NCBI GenBank assembly: GCA_019916065.1
Contig: CM034234.1
Location: 14,676,520-14,740,519, forward strand
Reading direction: 5' to 3'
DNA: 64,000 bases
Source: Vitellaria paradoxa
Taxonomy: Eukaryota > Streptophyta > Magnoliopsida > Ericales > Sapotaceae
Under the pieces are notes generated by a model, which was not told the DNA's origin, did not search any database, and was given only the letters and a program-made list of their open reading frames with translations. Positions 33,514-45,595 of the stretch are shown one piece after another; position 1 is the stretch's first letter, and the number at the start of each line of letters is the position of its first letter. The translations under genes and the position numbers were made by a program.

Positions 33514-34443
33514 TATGTGCATATATGTATTTGAGACAAAAAGAATAGGAGGGAAGAAAGTGATAGTGAAAAAGGAGAAAATGTTTAAGGGACTTTGGGT
33601 CAAACTTTTAAGGTATGTTATTTTATTTTGTTGGATTACAAAAATAATTTTATAAAAATTTAAAATAAATATGTTGACAATGTAATGGTAGTGTTTTTAT
33701 TTACTAGATTATTAATTAATTTGGATCAAATTTTAATTATTTAATGTTTGATGTGTATAATTTATTTGGATTAAAAATTTATATCCGAGGACAATTGACA
33801 ACAAACATCTCCATAATTTGATTTTTTTTAGAGAAAAAGTTTTAATCTAATTTAATTAATTTTTATGCCCATCAATTTAAATATTTACTTTATGCCTATA
33901 AATATATAGTCACTAGCCAAAGGGTATTTTATATAAACTTAAGTGTGACTTAATATTATAATGATGGAGTAGAAAGGGGTTATTGTTAATATTTTAATGA
34001 TTTTGTGCACTTACGTGAAAAATATGTTGAGGTGTTATAAGGGTGGCAAGGTGTCATAAGGGTGGAAAGGGAATAGTATTGTGTGGACATTTGATTGCTT
34101 ATTTATTTAATTTGTACTGTTATTGTCTGTTTTATATGATAATGACAGTTATTTTAAGCACTTAATATCTATTTTTATATACAAATACTTATTGATATTA
34201 TTTAAATATTTTTCCTACTAAGCTTAGCAGCTCAACCTGTTTCATGGGTTTCTATACAGAAAGGTCGTCTGGTAGCAAAAATTGAGGATGACAGATGTTA
34301 GCGGTTGACCAAGATTGACGATTAGTTGTTAGTATAAAGTTTGACACATGTATAATATTTTAGACAGCTAAAGTAGGGAGGAACTTATATAATAAGTTTG
34401 GTTATTATACTCCGGTTTTCTTGTTAAAACTTAGAGCGTGACA
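32936..34443 (+). repeat. Gypsy-type LTR
   Basis: The LTR begins TGTGACATTC and ends GAGCGTGACA, followed by TTAGTATTAGAGCC, a diverged initiator-tRNA primer-binding site. Its first part aligns with the LTR at 51396 (AATTTTAATTGYRTTAATTT). It contains a 200-bp internal tandem duplication. No matching 3' LTR is seen downstream. Confidence 0.7.
33256..33655. repeat. 200-bp tandem duplication within Gypsy LTR
   Basis: Copies start GTTGGCAGTTGAAGACTTACC (33256) and GTTGGTAGTGGAAGACTTGCC (33456). Both include a TA/TG microsatellite and the block AAGAATAGGAGGGAAGAAAG, and both end in AAAATAATTTTAT. Confidence 0.85.
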
Positions 34444-34653
34444 AATTAGTATTAGAGCCAGTTAGTAGATCGAATTTGGGGCCTTAGTTAAGAGAAAGAT
34501 AAATAAATAATAAGAGATGGCAATAGGTTTTAGAAGATTATAGTCTAGACAGTGCATGTCCGAATAGTTTGTATAGGAAATAAGTTATTTGTTTTAGTCT
34601 TATATTTCATTTCTTGAGATTATAGATTATTATTGGTATTGATTAGACTCCTC

Positions 34654-35157
34654 ATGGATGTCCACAGCACAGAGTGGATGTATGGCAGATCTATGGATAA
34701 TGTGGTCTCAATGGATATTCATTGTCAGGAGATCATAGCTGATCTCGACGCACACAAATAGCACTGTATTCGGATGCGGGCCCGAGATTTAGCTCGGCAA
34801 AATATTCGGGATACTACCACGTTTTGGGTACTTGAGTCAAGACACTGCCAAAATGAGGTCATTCGAAGGAAAAGCTAATTCGAGTTGTTAGCAGCTCAAC
34901 GACAATTACAGTTGATGGACACTATGCAGGCTTTCTCAGGTTTAGTTCATTGGATGGTATAGGAGGGTACTTTGACTTATCAACCATTAGTTGAGGGGCT
35001 TGTACATCTCGATCTGAGTCAGTTACCATTTGCTTTGGCTCCTCCACCTGCCCCTGTGCTAGCTGGTGGTCTAGTATCAAATGTGGTGCCAGGACCTAAT
35101 CCGGCACTAGAATATGTCTCTAAGGAGGAAGCCGTTATAGGAGGTAATTTCTGAAAG
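34654..35157 (+). pseudogene. Gypsy gag remnant
   Basis: After the LTR and primer-binding site comes a broken frame starting MDVHSTEWMYGRS with stops (for example after DAHK). It continues with a Q-, L- and P-rich part, QLPFALAPPPAPVLAGG. Position and composition fit the N-terminal part of gag. The rest of the element is absent; DNA of other origin follows. Confidence 0.5.
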
Positions 35158-35159
35158 TA

Positions 35160-36750
35160 GTACAAAGCATTTGCTTGTAATGACTATCAGTGTTATTGAC
35201 CAAGCATATTCAAGTTGGGTCCTATTTCATTTATAATACCTTTTGATTTTCTTTTTAGATAGAAAGTGATGAAGATATATTATGGAAGGCTAATGTAAGA
35301 AAGGCCAATGTAAGAGAGACAAAGCAAGAATTTGCAGATAGGGGGATGAAGTTCCTGAACTGGTGAATACCATCTGATATTTATGCTAATGAACTATCTT
35401 TGTTGATTCTTCTAGATTCTTGCATTTATTAGAAGAGTATTTTAGTATGATACCTTTGCTAAAATTGCATCTAATTCCAAATTTGTGCATGAAACTTAAG
35501 CCTCCAAGAATGTTATCCTCACCATATTTTATGTTTCAATGGTAAATTATTTTGTAAGAAAAGGTGGTTGTGGATGGCAGAAAGTGTTTCATCAAATAAT
35601 CTATTAGTCTCAGGTGATAATGTCATCCTGATGATTAAATGCGTCCATAAGCTGCATAATCTACAGTCATTGTAATTCTCTGTAACTAAATGGAGAATTG
35701 ACCTCCTTTTGCTCTGTTTTACCTTGGCTTGGCTTTTACTTTTTTCTTTATCCAACTCTCTGGTGTACATGTCCTTTCAATAGCCTCGTTGCAAGCAATT
35801 AAGGTTAAAAGGATAAAGGAAAAAGAAAAAAAAAAAACTCAACATACTGCTTGGCAATATTTTTTTAATTTAAACAGGTTGTCGACGCTGAAAGAAAAAA
35901 AAAAAGATAGCAATTGTCGCACACAATGAATTCTTGTTTCACACACTAAGTGCATTTGCCGATGACTGCCATCCTTTGGTGAAAAAAGAAATTTGCAAGG
36001 CGTAAGTGTCTGTGAAACTATTTCTTTTAGATGAGATTCTGATAATATTTGGTTATGGACCTGTAATTTATAAGATTGTCTTTGTACTTTGTGAATGATT
36101 TTCATTTCATCTTGGTTCATTTTCTTCTTTTTGGTTTACTGTTAGGAACTATCATTTCATTCAAAAATTTTCTTCAAAGCTGTCTTAATCTTCTTTTGGG
36201 TTTACTGTTAGAACCTCATATTTCATTCAAAAATTCTCTTGAAAGTGATTTTTTTGGGGGAGGGGGGCTTTTCCTATAGAATTGATATGAGCATTATCAT
36301 TTGTTCTGGTGGAGATGCAGATGAAAAGGAAAAAAGAACGTTTATCATTTTTTTTCTTAAATATCAAACCATGTTCTCAGTAATTCAGTCAAACTTTAGT
36401 TTTGTTGTTTATTTATTTACTTTGTGAGTATAATTTTCATGTTATTACTTAGGAGGATGAAACACTAGTGTGCATCCACACATTCTCATCATGTCCTTGC
36501 GCTATTGTTCAATCAAACTAAAAATAGCATTGACAGATATTGACTAGGTAATATTTTCATTTATTCATTTAAAGAGACAAGAAAGTAAAAGGCAAAATTA
36601 ATATTTATGTTGGGTGAGTATGTTTTACCATATTTTGCTTCTTCAGCTTGTAAATTGGTGCAAATTAATTTCCAAAAATGCTCTCTCTCTCTCGCAAATT
36701 AGAATATGGAAAAAATATGAGACAGAAGATTAGTTGTTTCTAATGTTATA
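35160..36750. other. Unrecognised sequence, exon-like pieces
   Basis: Less AT-rich than most of the window. A stretch at 35258-35340 lies between an acceptor-like TTTTTAG and a purine-rich reading ESDEDILWKANVRKANVRE, which could be a captured exon, but I cannot assign it. A tandem near-repeat of TTTGGTTTACTGTTAGRA is present near 36133 and 36198. Confidence 0.35.
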
Positions 36751-36756
36751 ATGTAG

Positions 36757-37142
36757 GATATTCGATGGGCTTTCAATAGTCTGAATAGTTTACCCCTCGA
36801 CATCATTCAAGCAAAGTCAAATTTGGAGTTAAAGCCTCTATTGTTAACAAGTAGTTCAAGGTCAAAGGTTAGGTTCTGATGATATACTGACCAATTTGCA
36901 AAGTTCTTTTATGTTATGCGCTTTCTCATAAAGTTATATTTATATACCAACAATTGATATGTCTCATCTATAAATGTTTTTTGAAGTTGTGTTAGTTGTG
37001 TAGATGGTTATTAGTATTACTTCGTATTTGTCTAATATGTGGATTTTTTTCAATTTTAGGTTATTGTTTCAAGCTCTCATAACTTGCTAGCAATTTCAGT
37101 TCGTATTAAACAAAAGAGTAATGTTAATGCTATGGTTCGACT
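36757..37142 (+). pseudogene. DUF707-family gene fragment, two exons
   Basis: Exon-like pieces 36757-36867 and 37060-37142 are bounded by ATGTAG| and AAG|GTTAGG, and by TTTTAG|. They read SLPLDIIQAKSNLELKPLLL, then NLLAISVRIKQKSNVNAMV. This is the conserved start of plant DUF707 proteins (membrane-anchored proteins of unknown function). The intron is kept, so it is a DNA-level copy and not a retrocopy. The rest of the gene is missing. Confidence 0.6.
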
Positions 37143-37201
37143 AGTATACATCATAGGATTACTATTTGCTTAAGAACAAATAAGTTTCATAGGCGAGTAG
37201 G

Positions 37202-37528
37202 GTGGCCTTTGCAATTTTGGGATGTGAGGATGCTTTAGTCCACTTGCTAAACTATGTTTAGCCAAACATCTTTGAGACATCCCCGCACGTTATAAATGCT
37301 GTCATGGAAACCATTAAAGGAATGAGGGTGGCACTGGGTGTAGCTATAGTGGTTAACTACTGTCTTCAAGGACTATTGCATCTGGCAAGGAAGGTTAGGG
37401 AAGTATACTGGAAGATGTATAACTCACTTTCTATTAGTGCTTAAGATGCACTTGTGGCTGTTTATCCTTTGCTGGAGGATGAGAAGCATAACATATATAG
37501 TCGACCTGAGTTGACAATATTCATTTGA
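37202..37528 (+). pseudogene. SF3B1 (U2 snRNP splicing factor 3B subunit 1) C-terminal fragment
   Basis: A single reading frame of 109 codons includes [65 protein letters not shown] and YSRPEL, the C-terminal HEAT-repeat end of SF3B1. Two nonsense codons interrupt it: TAG where the conserved Trp of NYVWPNIFE stands, and TAA before DALVA. No frameshift is seen. It is a piece of a protein of over 1,200 residues and cannot work. It lies 60 bases after the DUF707 piece. Confidence 0.88.
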
Positions 37529-37559
37529 ATTGCTTTTCTTGTATGCAGGCTAAGCTACA

Positions 37560-37867
37560 GAAGGAAACCTTGAATAGTGTCTACATGGATTTTGATTTGG
37601 TTTTTTTGGCACTGTATCATTTTCAAAATTTTCAAATTTATAGGATTTTATATGGTTAAATTCCCTCTCATATTATTGGAGATATTATCTGCACATGTGA
37701 AAACTCTTTGAAATTCCCAAAAACTCTCTCAGATGTTCAAATCAAGCATTACAAGACTGAAATTAACTAACATCCATAAAGACAAATCTGCTCAAAATAT
37801 ACATTCACCACAAGGGCACAAGAATTTTGTTAACTAGGGAAAAACTCCTTTGAACTCAAAGGAGAAA
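37560..37867. mobile_element. Left flank of repeat split by the solo LTR
   Basis: This sequence (with CTAGGGAAAAACTCCTTTGA) continues after the solo LTR at 41547 as CCGGATCCTTGAGTAGATC. The part to the right has ACAATCTCCTCCTTTGACAA, a phrase I associate with Copia-type repeats. No coding frame remains. The family assignment is weak. Confidence 0.35.
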
Positions 37868-39904
37868 CAACCTGTAATAACCTGAATTGTTTTTCCTTAA
37901 TTAAATTATTTAAGTGTGGTAGTGATATTTATTATAGTAAAAATCTAGAAAATTGAGCATTTGAAAATTTTTGGAATGATAAAAATTAGTTGAAAAATTT
38001 TTCGGATTAAATTTCACCCTATGTGCGAGTTTAATGTAGAATTTCTAAAATTTTTATCCAAACACTTCTTAGCCCAATTACTTATTTGGTTCAAACCAAG
38101 ACCATTAACCCATGGGTCAACCCTTTTCTTTGACTCACCTCAACTCATTTCAACTCACTTTATCACTCAATGAATTGACTTATGAATAGTTGCTATCAAT
38201 TATTTCCCGACAACTTCATTTCCATCTTCCATACACTCTCACAATCTTTCAAAATTATTTGACTAATTGGACAAAGAGAAGACCCACATTGATGACCTTA
38301 AAGCATCTTTTTCAAATTATTTGGCAAACAAGATTTAAAGCATTTTGTTTGAAAGCTAGCATGATTTAAAGCATTTGGTTAAATTGTCAAAAAGCTAGCA
38401 TGATTGTTTAAATTTGTCAAAAAGTTAGCATGATTCCCGGATCATGCCACCTCCATACATCTTCCCCAATACTTTTCTTAAATGATATGGTTAGATAGTC
38501 AAAAAGTAAGCATGATTCTTGGATCATGCTACCAATTGTATAGGCATGATCTTACCTTAGTTGATTTTTCTCCACTAATAATTTTCTGTACACTCCCTAT
38601 AAATTGTGTGTCTTCAAAGGGAAGAAAATAAGAGAGAAATAAAAATAAATTATTCATTAGTGAGGCTGAAGATTTGGTGTTGCTTGGAGGAAGAATAAAG
38701 GCTTAGAATTTTCCAATTTGGGTGGTGTTCAAAGCTAACTCATTTTTCCTTCTCAGACTTGGTCATTAATATCTTCATTGAGGTAGGATGATGAATCTCC
38801 TAAAATATATTTGATGCATTTTATGGTTTGAAGTATGAAACTTGATTGTGATAAAAATAAATACCCGTATATTGGGGGTAGGGAAGCCAAAATTTTGACT
38901 GAAGTAACTTAGTATGCTGACAGCTCTCTATTTGTAACTTCTTATGTGCTTCTAACCCCTAAAACGGTGGAATTAGGCTTTGGCTAAAACATAAAAGTTG
39001 TAGCCCTTTTAGTTTTCTTTTCAACCCAAAAAGAATTGCATCAATCCGATTTGTGAGTCAAAAGTTATGCCCAAAATACTGAGCACGTGTAAAACTGTAT
39101 TTTCTGAACAAACTGAATTCAAAGCTGTTTTTGTACCTTTAGACCTTAGAATTTTAAAAAGTGTAAAACATGAAAGTTGTAGGTCTTGAAGTCTAGTTTC
39201 TACAGATATAAAGTTTATAGATATTGGAGTCTTGCTCTATTTTATATGAATTTTCTTTCAAGCTGCTATTCTGCTTAACTTTAATTGATGCTTGTTTGGA
39301 TTTGTTTAGAATATTATGTTTAAAGATTTATTTACATTTCTAATTTCCTTCTGTTAGTTATTGTCATGTTAATAATTTCTATTGATATGAAATTATTTTA
39401 AACTAGATATTATGTATTATTTGACACTCTAATATTGATGATAATTGACTTAGATAATCAGTTTCATCATGGATAGTTTGATGACTTATTCAAACTAAAA
39501 TGCTAGTATTTGATAAAATGCCCAAAAGAAACAATGGACTCGTTCTTTTCTCATTTGGTCTTTCTTAAATGAATTTGATTTATTTTTGGCATTGTTTTGT
39601 TAACCTAGCAAGTTATATAATTATATTTTTATGATTAAGTGAATTAAATGAAACTCATTTAATACCTTCCTAAACATTGGGATAATTCTGTGGACATTTG
39701 TGGATATCTTGAAGCCAAAAACCTATGATAAGGGTTTGGTTATAAATAAGATGATGATTGGAAATTTATTTAAATTATTTTTGAATAAAATAAAACTTAT
39801 CAATTTTGCTAAAAATTAAATATAAGTCCAAGAGCTATTTATTATCTTCATATTCCATAAAATAATAAAATAAAAGGTAAAAGGAGCAAAAACTGAGATT
39901 TGCA

Positions 39905-39976
39905 GCCAATGAGATTCGAACTTGCGACTTTAAATCGCAATTAGGATCGCCCACCCACTAAGCTACCAACATCGGC
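39905..39976 (-). other. tRNA-like sequence inside LTR
   Basis: Read on the minus strand it has an A-box-like TAGCTTAGTGG, an anticodon-arm-like inverted pair around GCGATTTAAAGTCGC, and a B-box-like GTTCGAATCTC, over about 72 bases. It lacks clean acceptor-stem pairing, so it is a relic or SINE-like promoter, not a functional tRNA. Confidence 0.45.
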
Positions 39977-40728
39977 CTAATTAATATACCATTAGAAATA
40001 ATTTTATTCTTATCAAATTTGGTACGGTAAGCTTGTCAAAACAATTAACTAATATACTAATTTGTATTCTAAATTTTTTTTTACTTGCTAATTGTTAATT
40101 TACATATAGTGCCTACCTTTGTGATAATGATATTGATGACTATGTTAAATTTTTAATTTATTGCGAATTACTATTAAAGTATGGATATAGATAAAGTGCT
40201 TAAAAATATACTGCATGTGACTGAATAATCCCACTTTTGATTCATTACCCGGGAACATTGCCAGTTGTTATTCAAAATGTTTGATTTCCATACAAGGTAC
40301 CCTGGGAATGTAAAAGGGTGAGAAAAAATTAAGGCACTCGGTGCTAAAGTTATTTTTGGCAATGGGGTGATGGGTGGGTAGAAATGGCCTTTTAGATGAA
40401 GATGGGAACATGCATTTTATTTGGGAGATGCTCCCTTCTGACCTGGCCAGTCAGGTAGCCGGTCGCGACGGCTAGGTTTTTGGTAGGTGACACCGTCGGT
40501 ATGCATTGGATGCTAAGCCCGTAAAGTCACTGGTTCCCAAGCCTAAGGGTAGAGGAGGATAGGAGTATGATTATCTTAGGAGGATTTAGATTAAACTCCT
40601 TTACAAAATTTTACTGTGACCAGCAACCTCTCTTGTTATGTATGAATGATGTGTTGGAATTATTTAATTATATTTAATTCCTCTCGATTAATATTTTATA
40701 ATATATATATATATATGTATGAAACCTG

Positions 40729-40797
40729 TATCGCTACGGGGTTTGATCCCGAGACCTTGAAGATCTAAATCTGAGATCCTTACCACTGCGACACAAA
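40729..40797 (-). other. Second tRNA-like sequence inside LTR
   Basis: The minus strand reads GTCGCAGTGGTAAGGATC, then GATTTAGATCTTCAAGGTC and GGGATCAAACCCC. The last is a good T-arm/B-box shape and the first resembles an A box. It is probably tRNA-derived, not a working gene. Confidence 0.45.
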
Positions 40798-41546
40798 CTT
40801 TATTGTGGTATACACATCAGTATTTAATTATTTTACATATAAGTAAAATAGTAGTTACGGTGACGATTTCATCGAACCGTTGTAAGTATAATTTACATTA
40901 TTCAGTTGAGATCTATTGAATTAATTGTTACATAAATAGTATGCCACTTAAACACATTCACTTAATACAGTGTAGTACTACAACCACTGCATATAGGCAC
41001 CTAGGAGATTCTGATTACTGGGCTTTAGTAGCTCACCCCTTGTGGGAATATTTTTTTTCAGGATATTAAGCACAGGGATACAGAAGATGAGCTGGAAAGA
41101 GATTAAATTCTCTTAAATATTCAATCAGAAGAGTTATCTATTTTTTCTTCTTTCCTGCACAGAGCTGGAGGACTTTATTTTTGGTCTGTAATAATTGTTG
41201 GATGATTGTAATTATTAAGCATAGACCTAATTTGCTTTTATTTGGTATGTAATGTTAATAGCGTGATTGGGACACTTAGATGGCTCTGTAATATTTTTCT
41301 CTATCTTTATTTTGAGCCCTGTAGTTGAAATCCCATCAAATGGTTCAGTCCAATGACTTATAAATATTGTTTGGGATAAACATGAGATTTTGACTATCTT
41401 AAATTTTTCTTACGGGTCAACCCCAATTTGGAGGAAAACTCTGGGGTGTGACAGCGTGTTTTTATCATCTCATTTTTATACCTAACAAATAAATTCCAAG
41501 TCACCCCTGGGCATTCGGTTATGAAAATCCGGGGCGTGACACAACC

Positions 41547-42480
41547 CCGGATCCTTGAGTAGATCAGCCCAAAAATATTCACTAAATAGAAATGAGGTTA
41601 CAAGGTATCAAAGAAGAGTTATACAAGTTTACCCAACCAAGAAATCATTGATCTACCTGTACATCACACTCTCCTAACCTTGGTTGCTAGACTACCCACA
41701 ACTCACCTCAACCCATGAAGATTCCAGCCTTCAATCCTTGAAGAGTAAGCTCCCGAATCTGATCCCACACCACAGATCTGAGCTCCAGAGAGTTAGATTG
41801 TTGCCAAAGATAGTAAGAGAACACCTTAACGTAGGATGAGATCCAAGCCCTAGGTCATCTTCTCAGCTTTTTGCTTTAAGAAGAAAGAGTGAGCTACGCA
41901 GGAAAAAGCTTAGGTCTGAAAAGAAAAACTTTTCTTTTTATATCACAGAAGAGGGGTAAAAAGGTCACTTAAGTTCAAGTAGAGAAATTCTGCGCGTTAG
42001 TCAGGGGAAGCTCTTGGGCAAGAGCTTCCCTACTCAGCTTAAGAACCTGCTTTCTCAGAAAAAAATAGAGGACAGAGCCTCCTCTTTACAAACCAATCTC
42101 CCAACCAGATTCCATCATTCACAAACACTCTTTGGCTCATGTTTGTGAACAAAATGACCAACAATGTGACATTGTGGGAAACAAAATACAACCAAAGTGT
42201 TTGCTCGAGAATTGCCAATCAAAAAACTATATAGACACTAACAATCTCCTCCTTTGACAATTCTGAGACAAAACACACACCCAACCCCAACATTACAAAG
42301 GAATTGTCACATGTTCTAAACCTAAGTAGAAAGACACAACCAATCAGATCTTGAGTCTTTTGAACAATAATCAGATCCTGTAAAAATAAAAGTGAGCATA
42401 AACATGCAGCAGAACCAAGCAAATCAAAAGCAACAGAGTTCCAATACAACTGAACTCCCCCTCAACCAAACAGTTTCAAA
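41547..42480. mobile_element. Right flank of repeat split by the solo LTR
   Basis: This continues the repeat at 37560-37867. It is less AT-rich than the surroundings but has no open frame of interest. Its other end is not recognised. Confidence 0.3.
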
Positions 42481-42496
42481 AGCAACAGTGAAAAGT

Positions 42497-43630
42497 AAGA
42501 AAGTATGTCTCCATTTAAATTGACTGAAAAGACAACGAAAATGAAGAGAAAAACAAGTAATCCTGACCACTGAATAAATCCAACAATTAAAAATTTTTCA
42601 AATTTAAATTCTTAAACTTTCTTATGTCAATGACATGAAGCGTTTGGAAGTGCATGTATTTAAAAGTTTAAATTTTATGTACATTAAAATCAAAATTTTA
42701 ATTTAAACAATTATTTTTAATAAATTTTAAAAGAAAATTAAAATCTAAATATCACTTTTTTAAAAAATGAAAAATTTTAGTTGACTTTGTTTAATAAGTA
42801 TGTATGTAGTGTTCAATAAATGTGTAAAATTTTATTATTTATTACAAATATTATCACTTTTAAAAAAATATTAATTTAGAATATTTTATAAAAATGCATT
42901 AAAAATAAAAAAAAGTGAGAGGGTTTTAATAATATCCATACAGTGTTTAATAAATGTGTAAAAATCTCTTACATTTTTCATATTTTTTAATACTTTTTGT
43001 AAAATCTTTCAAATTAATATTTCTAAAAATGTGATACTTTTTGTAATAAATAATAAAATTTTACACATTTATTAAACACGACATGAATACTTGTTAGACA
43101 AATGAGGCGTTTAGAGTACCAAAAAATAAAAAAAAATCAAAATTTGGTATTAATGTGATATAAAAGTGACGCGTGACTAGATTTGATTGGATAAATTTAA
43201 AAATTTTTAAAATTTTTTGGAATTTTTTAGAATTTTTTGAAAAATTTGAGGCACCAAACAGTTTCAAAAGCCGATTAAAAATTTTTAATGTTTTTTAGAA
43301 TTTTTTAAAAAATTTTGGAGCACCAAACAGCTCCAAAAGTCAATTAAAATTTTTTATTTTTTAAAAAAGTGATATTTAAACTTTAATTTTCTTGTAAAAA
43401 TTATTAAAAAATAATCATTTAAATTAAAAATTCAATTTAAATATACAAAAAGTTTAAACTTTTAAATACATATACTTTTAAACGCTTTGTGTCAGTTACA
43501 TAATAAGAAAGTTCAAAAATTAAATTTAAAAAATTTTTAACTGTTAAATTTATTTAATGTCTAGAATTACTTATTTTTTTCTTCACTTTAATTGTCTTTT
43601 CGTTCAATTTACATGAAAACATACTTTCTT
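42497..43630. repeat. Large imperfect inverted repeat (foldback 1)
   Basis: Left arm 42497-42785 and right arm 43339-43630 are inverted copies. Shared blocks include AAGAAAGTATGT, AAAAATTTTT, GAAAATTAAARTYTAAATATC and TAGTTGAC/GTCAATTA. Inside, a second inverted pair (about 42794-42920 and 42965-43095) shares AATAAATGTGTAAAATTTTA. A third diverged copy of this inner unit follows at about 43635-43760. There is no gene. Confidence 0.75.
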
Positions 43631-43971
43631 ATTCTTCTCATATTTTTTTTTGTAAAACTTTTTAAATTAATATTTTTAAAATTGTAATAATATTTATAAT
43701 AAGTAATGAAATTTTACATATTTATTAAACACTGTATGGATAATTATTGGATAAAATTAACTAAAATTTTTTATTTTTATTTTTTAAAAGTGATCTTGAA
43801 ATAACGTGTAAAATTTTTATTTAATTTTGATCTCAAATTTATTTTTAAAAAATTTAATGGTAAAATTTCGAAAAAGTTTCTCGGCTGGCTTAACACCCAC
43901 GTGGCAACAAATATTGCACAGGGCCGGGGGGGCTGTCGGTCCTGACTTCAGCGGCTGCAGTCACAACAAAA

Positions 43972-45554
43972 CGCTGCCGGGTTGTTTATTATTTTGCGTA
44001 AAATTCATCAGAAATTTGCTGAAGGGTGGAATCGACCTCACGCCAACCGAAGAGCGAGTGAGATAAATGGCCGTTTTGTGCAAGACCCAAAGGTAGAGTT
44101 ACGCTACCTTTATTTATATATAAACTGAAATAAATTTCTAAGTTTGAGTGCTTCATTTTGAGTAACATTTTTGTTTGAAATTTCACTTTAAGTTTAAATT
44201 TCTTTTAAAACACTCTTTAAGTAATTACTTGATTTTTTTTACACGTAAAGAATTTAACATTATAAAATAATAAAAATATTTAAGTTAATAAAATTAATGG
44301 GTGCACTTTATTTTGCATGGTAAGTTTTTCTCAAAGTTTTATTTCAGAGTTTAATTTTTTTAATAATTAATGAAATTATCTTTTAATCAATTATAATATA
44401 AAGTGTCAAGAATTATTTTGCTTTTACACTTTCATTAAATAGTCATTGAAATCTTATTTTATAATTAACTAAAAATTCGTAACTTTTAATAAATTTAAAT
44501 ATTAAAGTTTATAATTAATTAAACATTTATAAATTTAATTATTAAATGAAATTTAAACTTTTTCAGACAAAATATTACCCAAAATTAGTACAACTCAACT
44601 TAAAAATTTATTTCATTTTATATGTAAATTTAAACTTAAGTTTAAATTTCTTTTAATAATTAAATTTATGAATTTTTAATTAAGTATAAATTTTAGTACT
44701 TAAATTTATTGAAAGTTACAAAATTTTAATTAATCATAAAATAGGATTTCAATGACCATTTAATAAAAGTGTAAACATAAAATAATTGTTGACACTCTAT
44801 ATTATAATTGATTGAAAGTTACTGTCCTTTATTGTTAAAATAAAAAAAAAAACTACACTTTGAAATAAATTTTTGAGGAAAACGTACAATACAAAGTGAA
44901 TTTCACTCATTAATTTTATAAATTAAATATATTATATTATTTTATAATATTCAATGCTTTATGTGTAGAAAAAAATTAAGTAATTATTTGAAAATTTTAT
45001 GAATTTTTAATTGATTATAAACTTTAATATTTAAATGTATTAAAATTATGATTTTTTAGTTAATTATAAAATAAGATTTCAATGACCATTTAACGAAAGT
45101 GTAAAGGCAAAATAATTATTGATACTCTATATTATAATTGATTAAAAGATAATGTCTTTAATTATTAAAAAAAAAGTTAAATTCTAAAATAAAATTTTAA
45201 GAAAAGTTTACTATGTAAAATGAATTTCATCTATTAATTTTATAAAATTAAATGAATTTTATTATTTTATAATATTAGATTCTGTACGTGTAAAAGAAAA
45301 AAATCAAGCAATTATTTGGAAAGTGTTTTAAAAGAAATTTAAACTTAAACGTGAAATTTCAAACAAAATATTGCTGAAAAATTCAAACTTAGGAATTTAT
45401 TTCAGTTTATATATAAATAAAGGTGTGAAGCTCATCACGCTCATTGACAAAACGGCCATTGACCTCACTTTCTCTTCCGCTGGCGTGGGTTCCATTCCAC
45501 CTTTCAGCATTCCTTTGGTGACTTTTACTCAAAATAATAAGCAAAACGGCAGCA
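43972..45554. repeat. Large imperfect inverted repeat (foldback 2)
   Basis: Left arm 43972 to about 44520 and right arm about 45007 to 45554 are inverted copies over some 550 bases. Shared blocks include AAACGGCCAT, TTTATTTCAGTTTATATATA, GTGTTTTAAAAGAAATTTAA and ACGTGTAAA. An extra copy of the inner third (about 44660-44990) stands next to the right arm in the same direction. The outer boundary lies near GGCAGC on the right and GCTGCC on the left. I found no clear target duplication. Confidence 0.8.
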
Positions 45555-45595
45555 CCCCACTTGTCCCCTATCCCCTATGACTATGAGACCCTCCC

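Larger units (their letters stand above)
37873..41541 (+). mobile_element. Putative solo Gypsy LTR, 3.7 kb
   Basis: It starts TGTAATAACCTG and ends GGGGCGTGACA, with an exact 5-bp target duplication CAACC on both sides (37868-37872 and 41542-41546). The ends resemble those of the Gypsy LTR at 51396-54072. A promoter-like CTATAAATTG lies near 38597. No primer site, gag or pol is seen inside, so it is best read as a single long LTR left by recombination. It contains two tRNA-like stretches. A near-copy of the end (GGGGTGTGACA, to 41453) lies 88 bases inside the true end. Confidence 0.7.

Noticed and set aside
33213..33539. 108-codon minus-strand frame
   Set aside because: It runs through TA/TG microsatellites in the duplicated LTR segment; composition explains it.
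39905..39976. Functional tRNA gene on the minus strand
   Set aside because: Box A- and B-like segments exist, but acceptor-stem pairing is poor and the sequence is inside an LTR.
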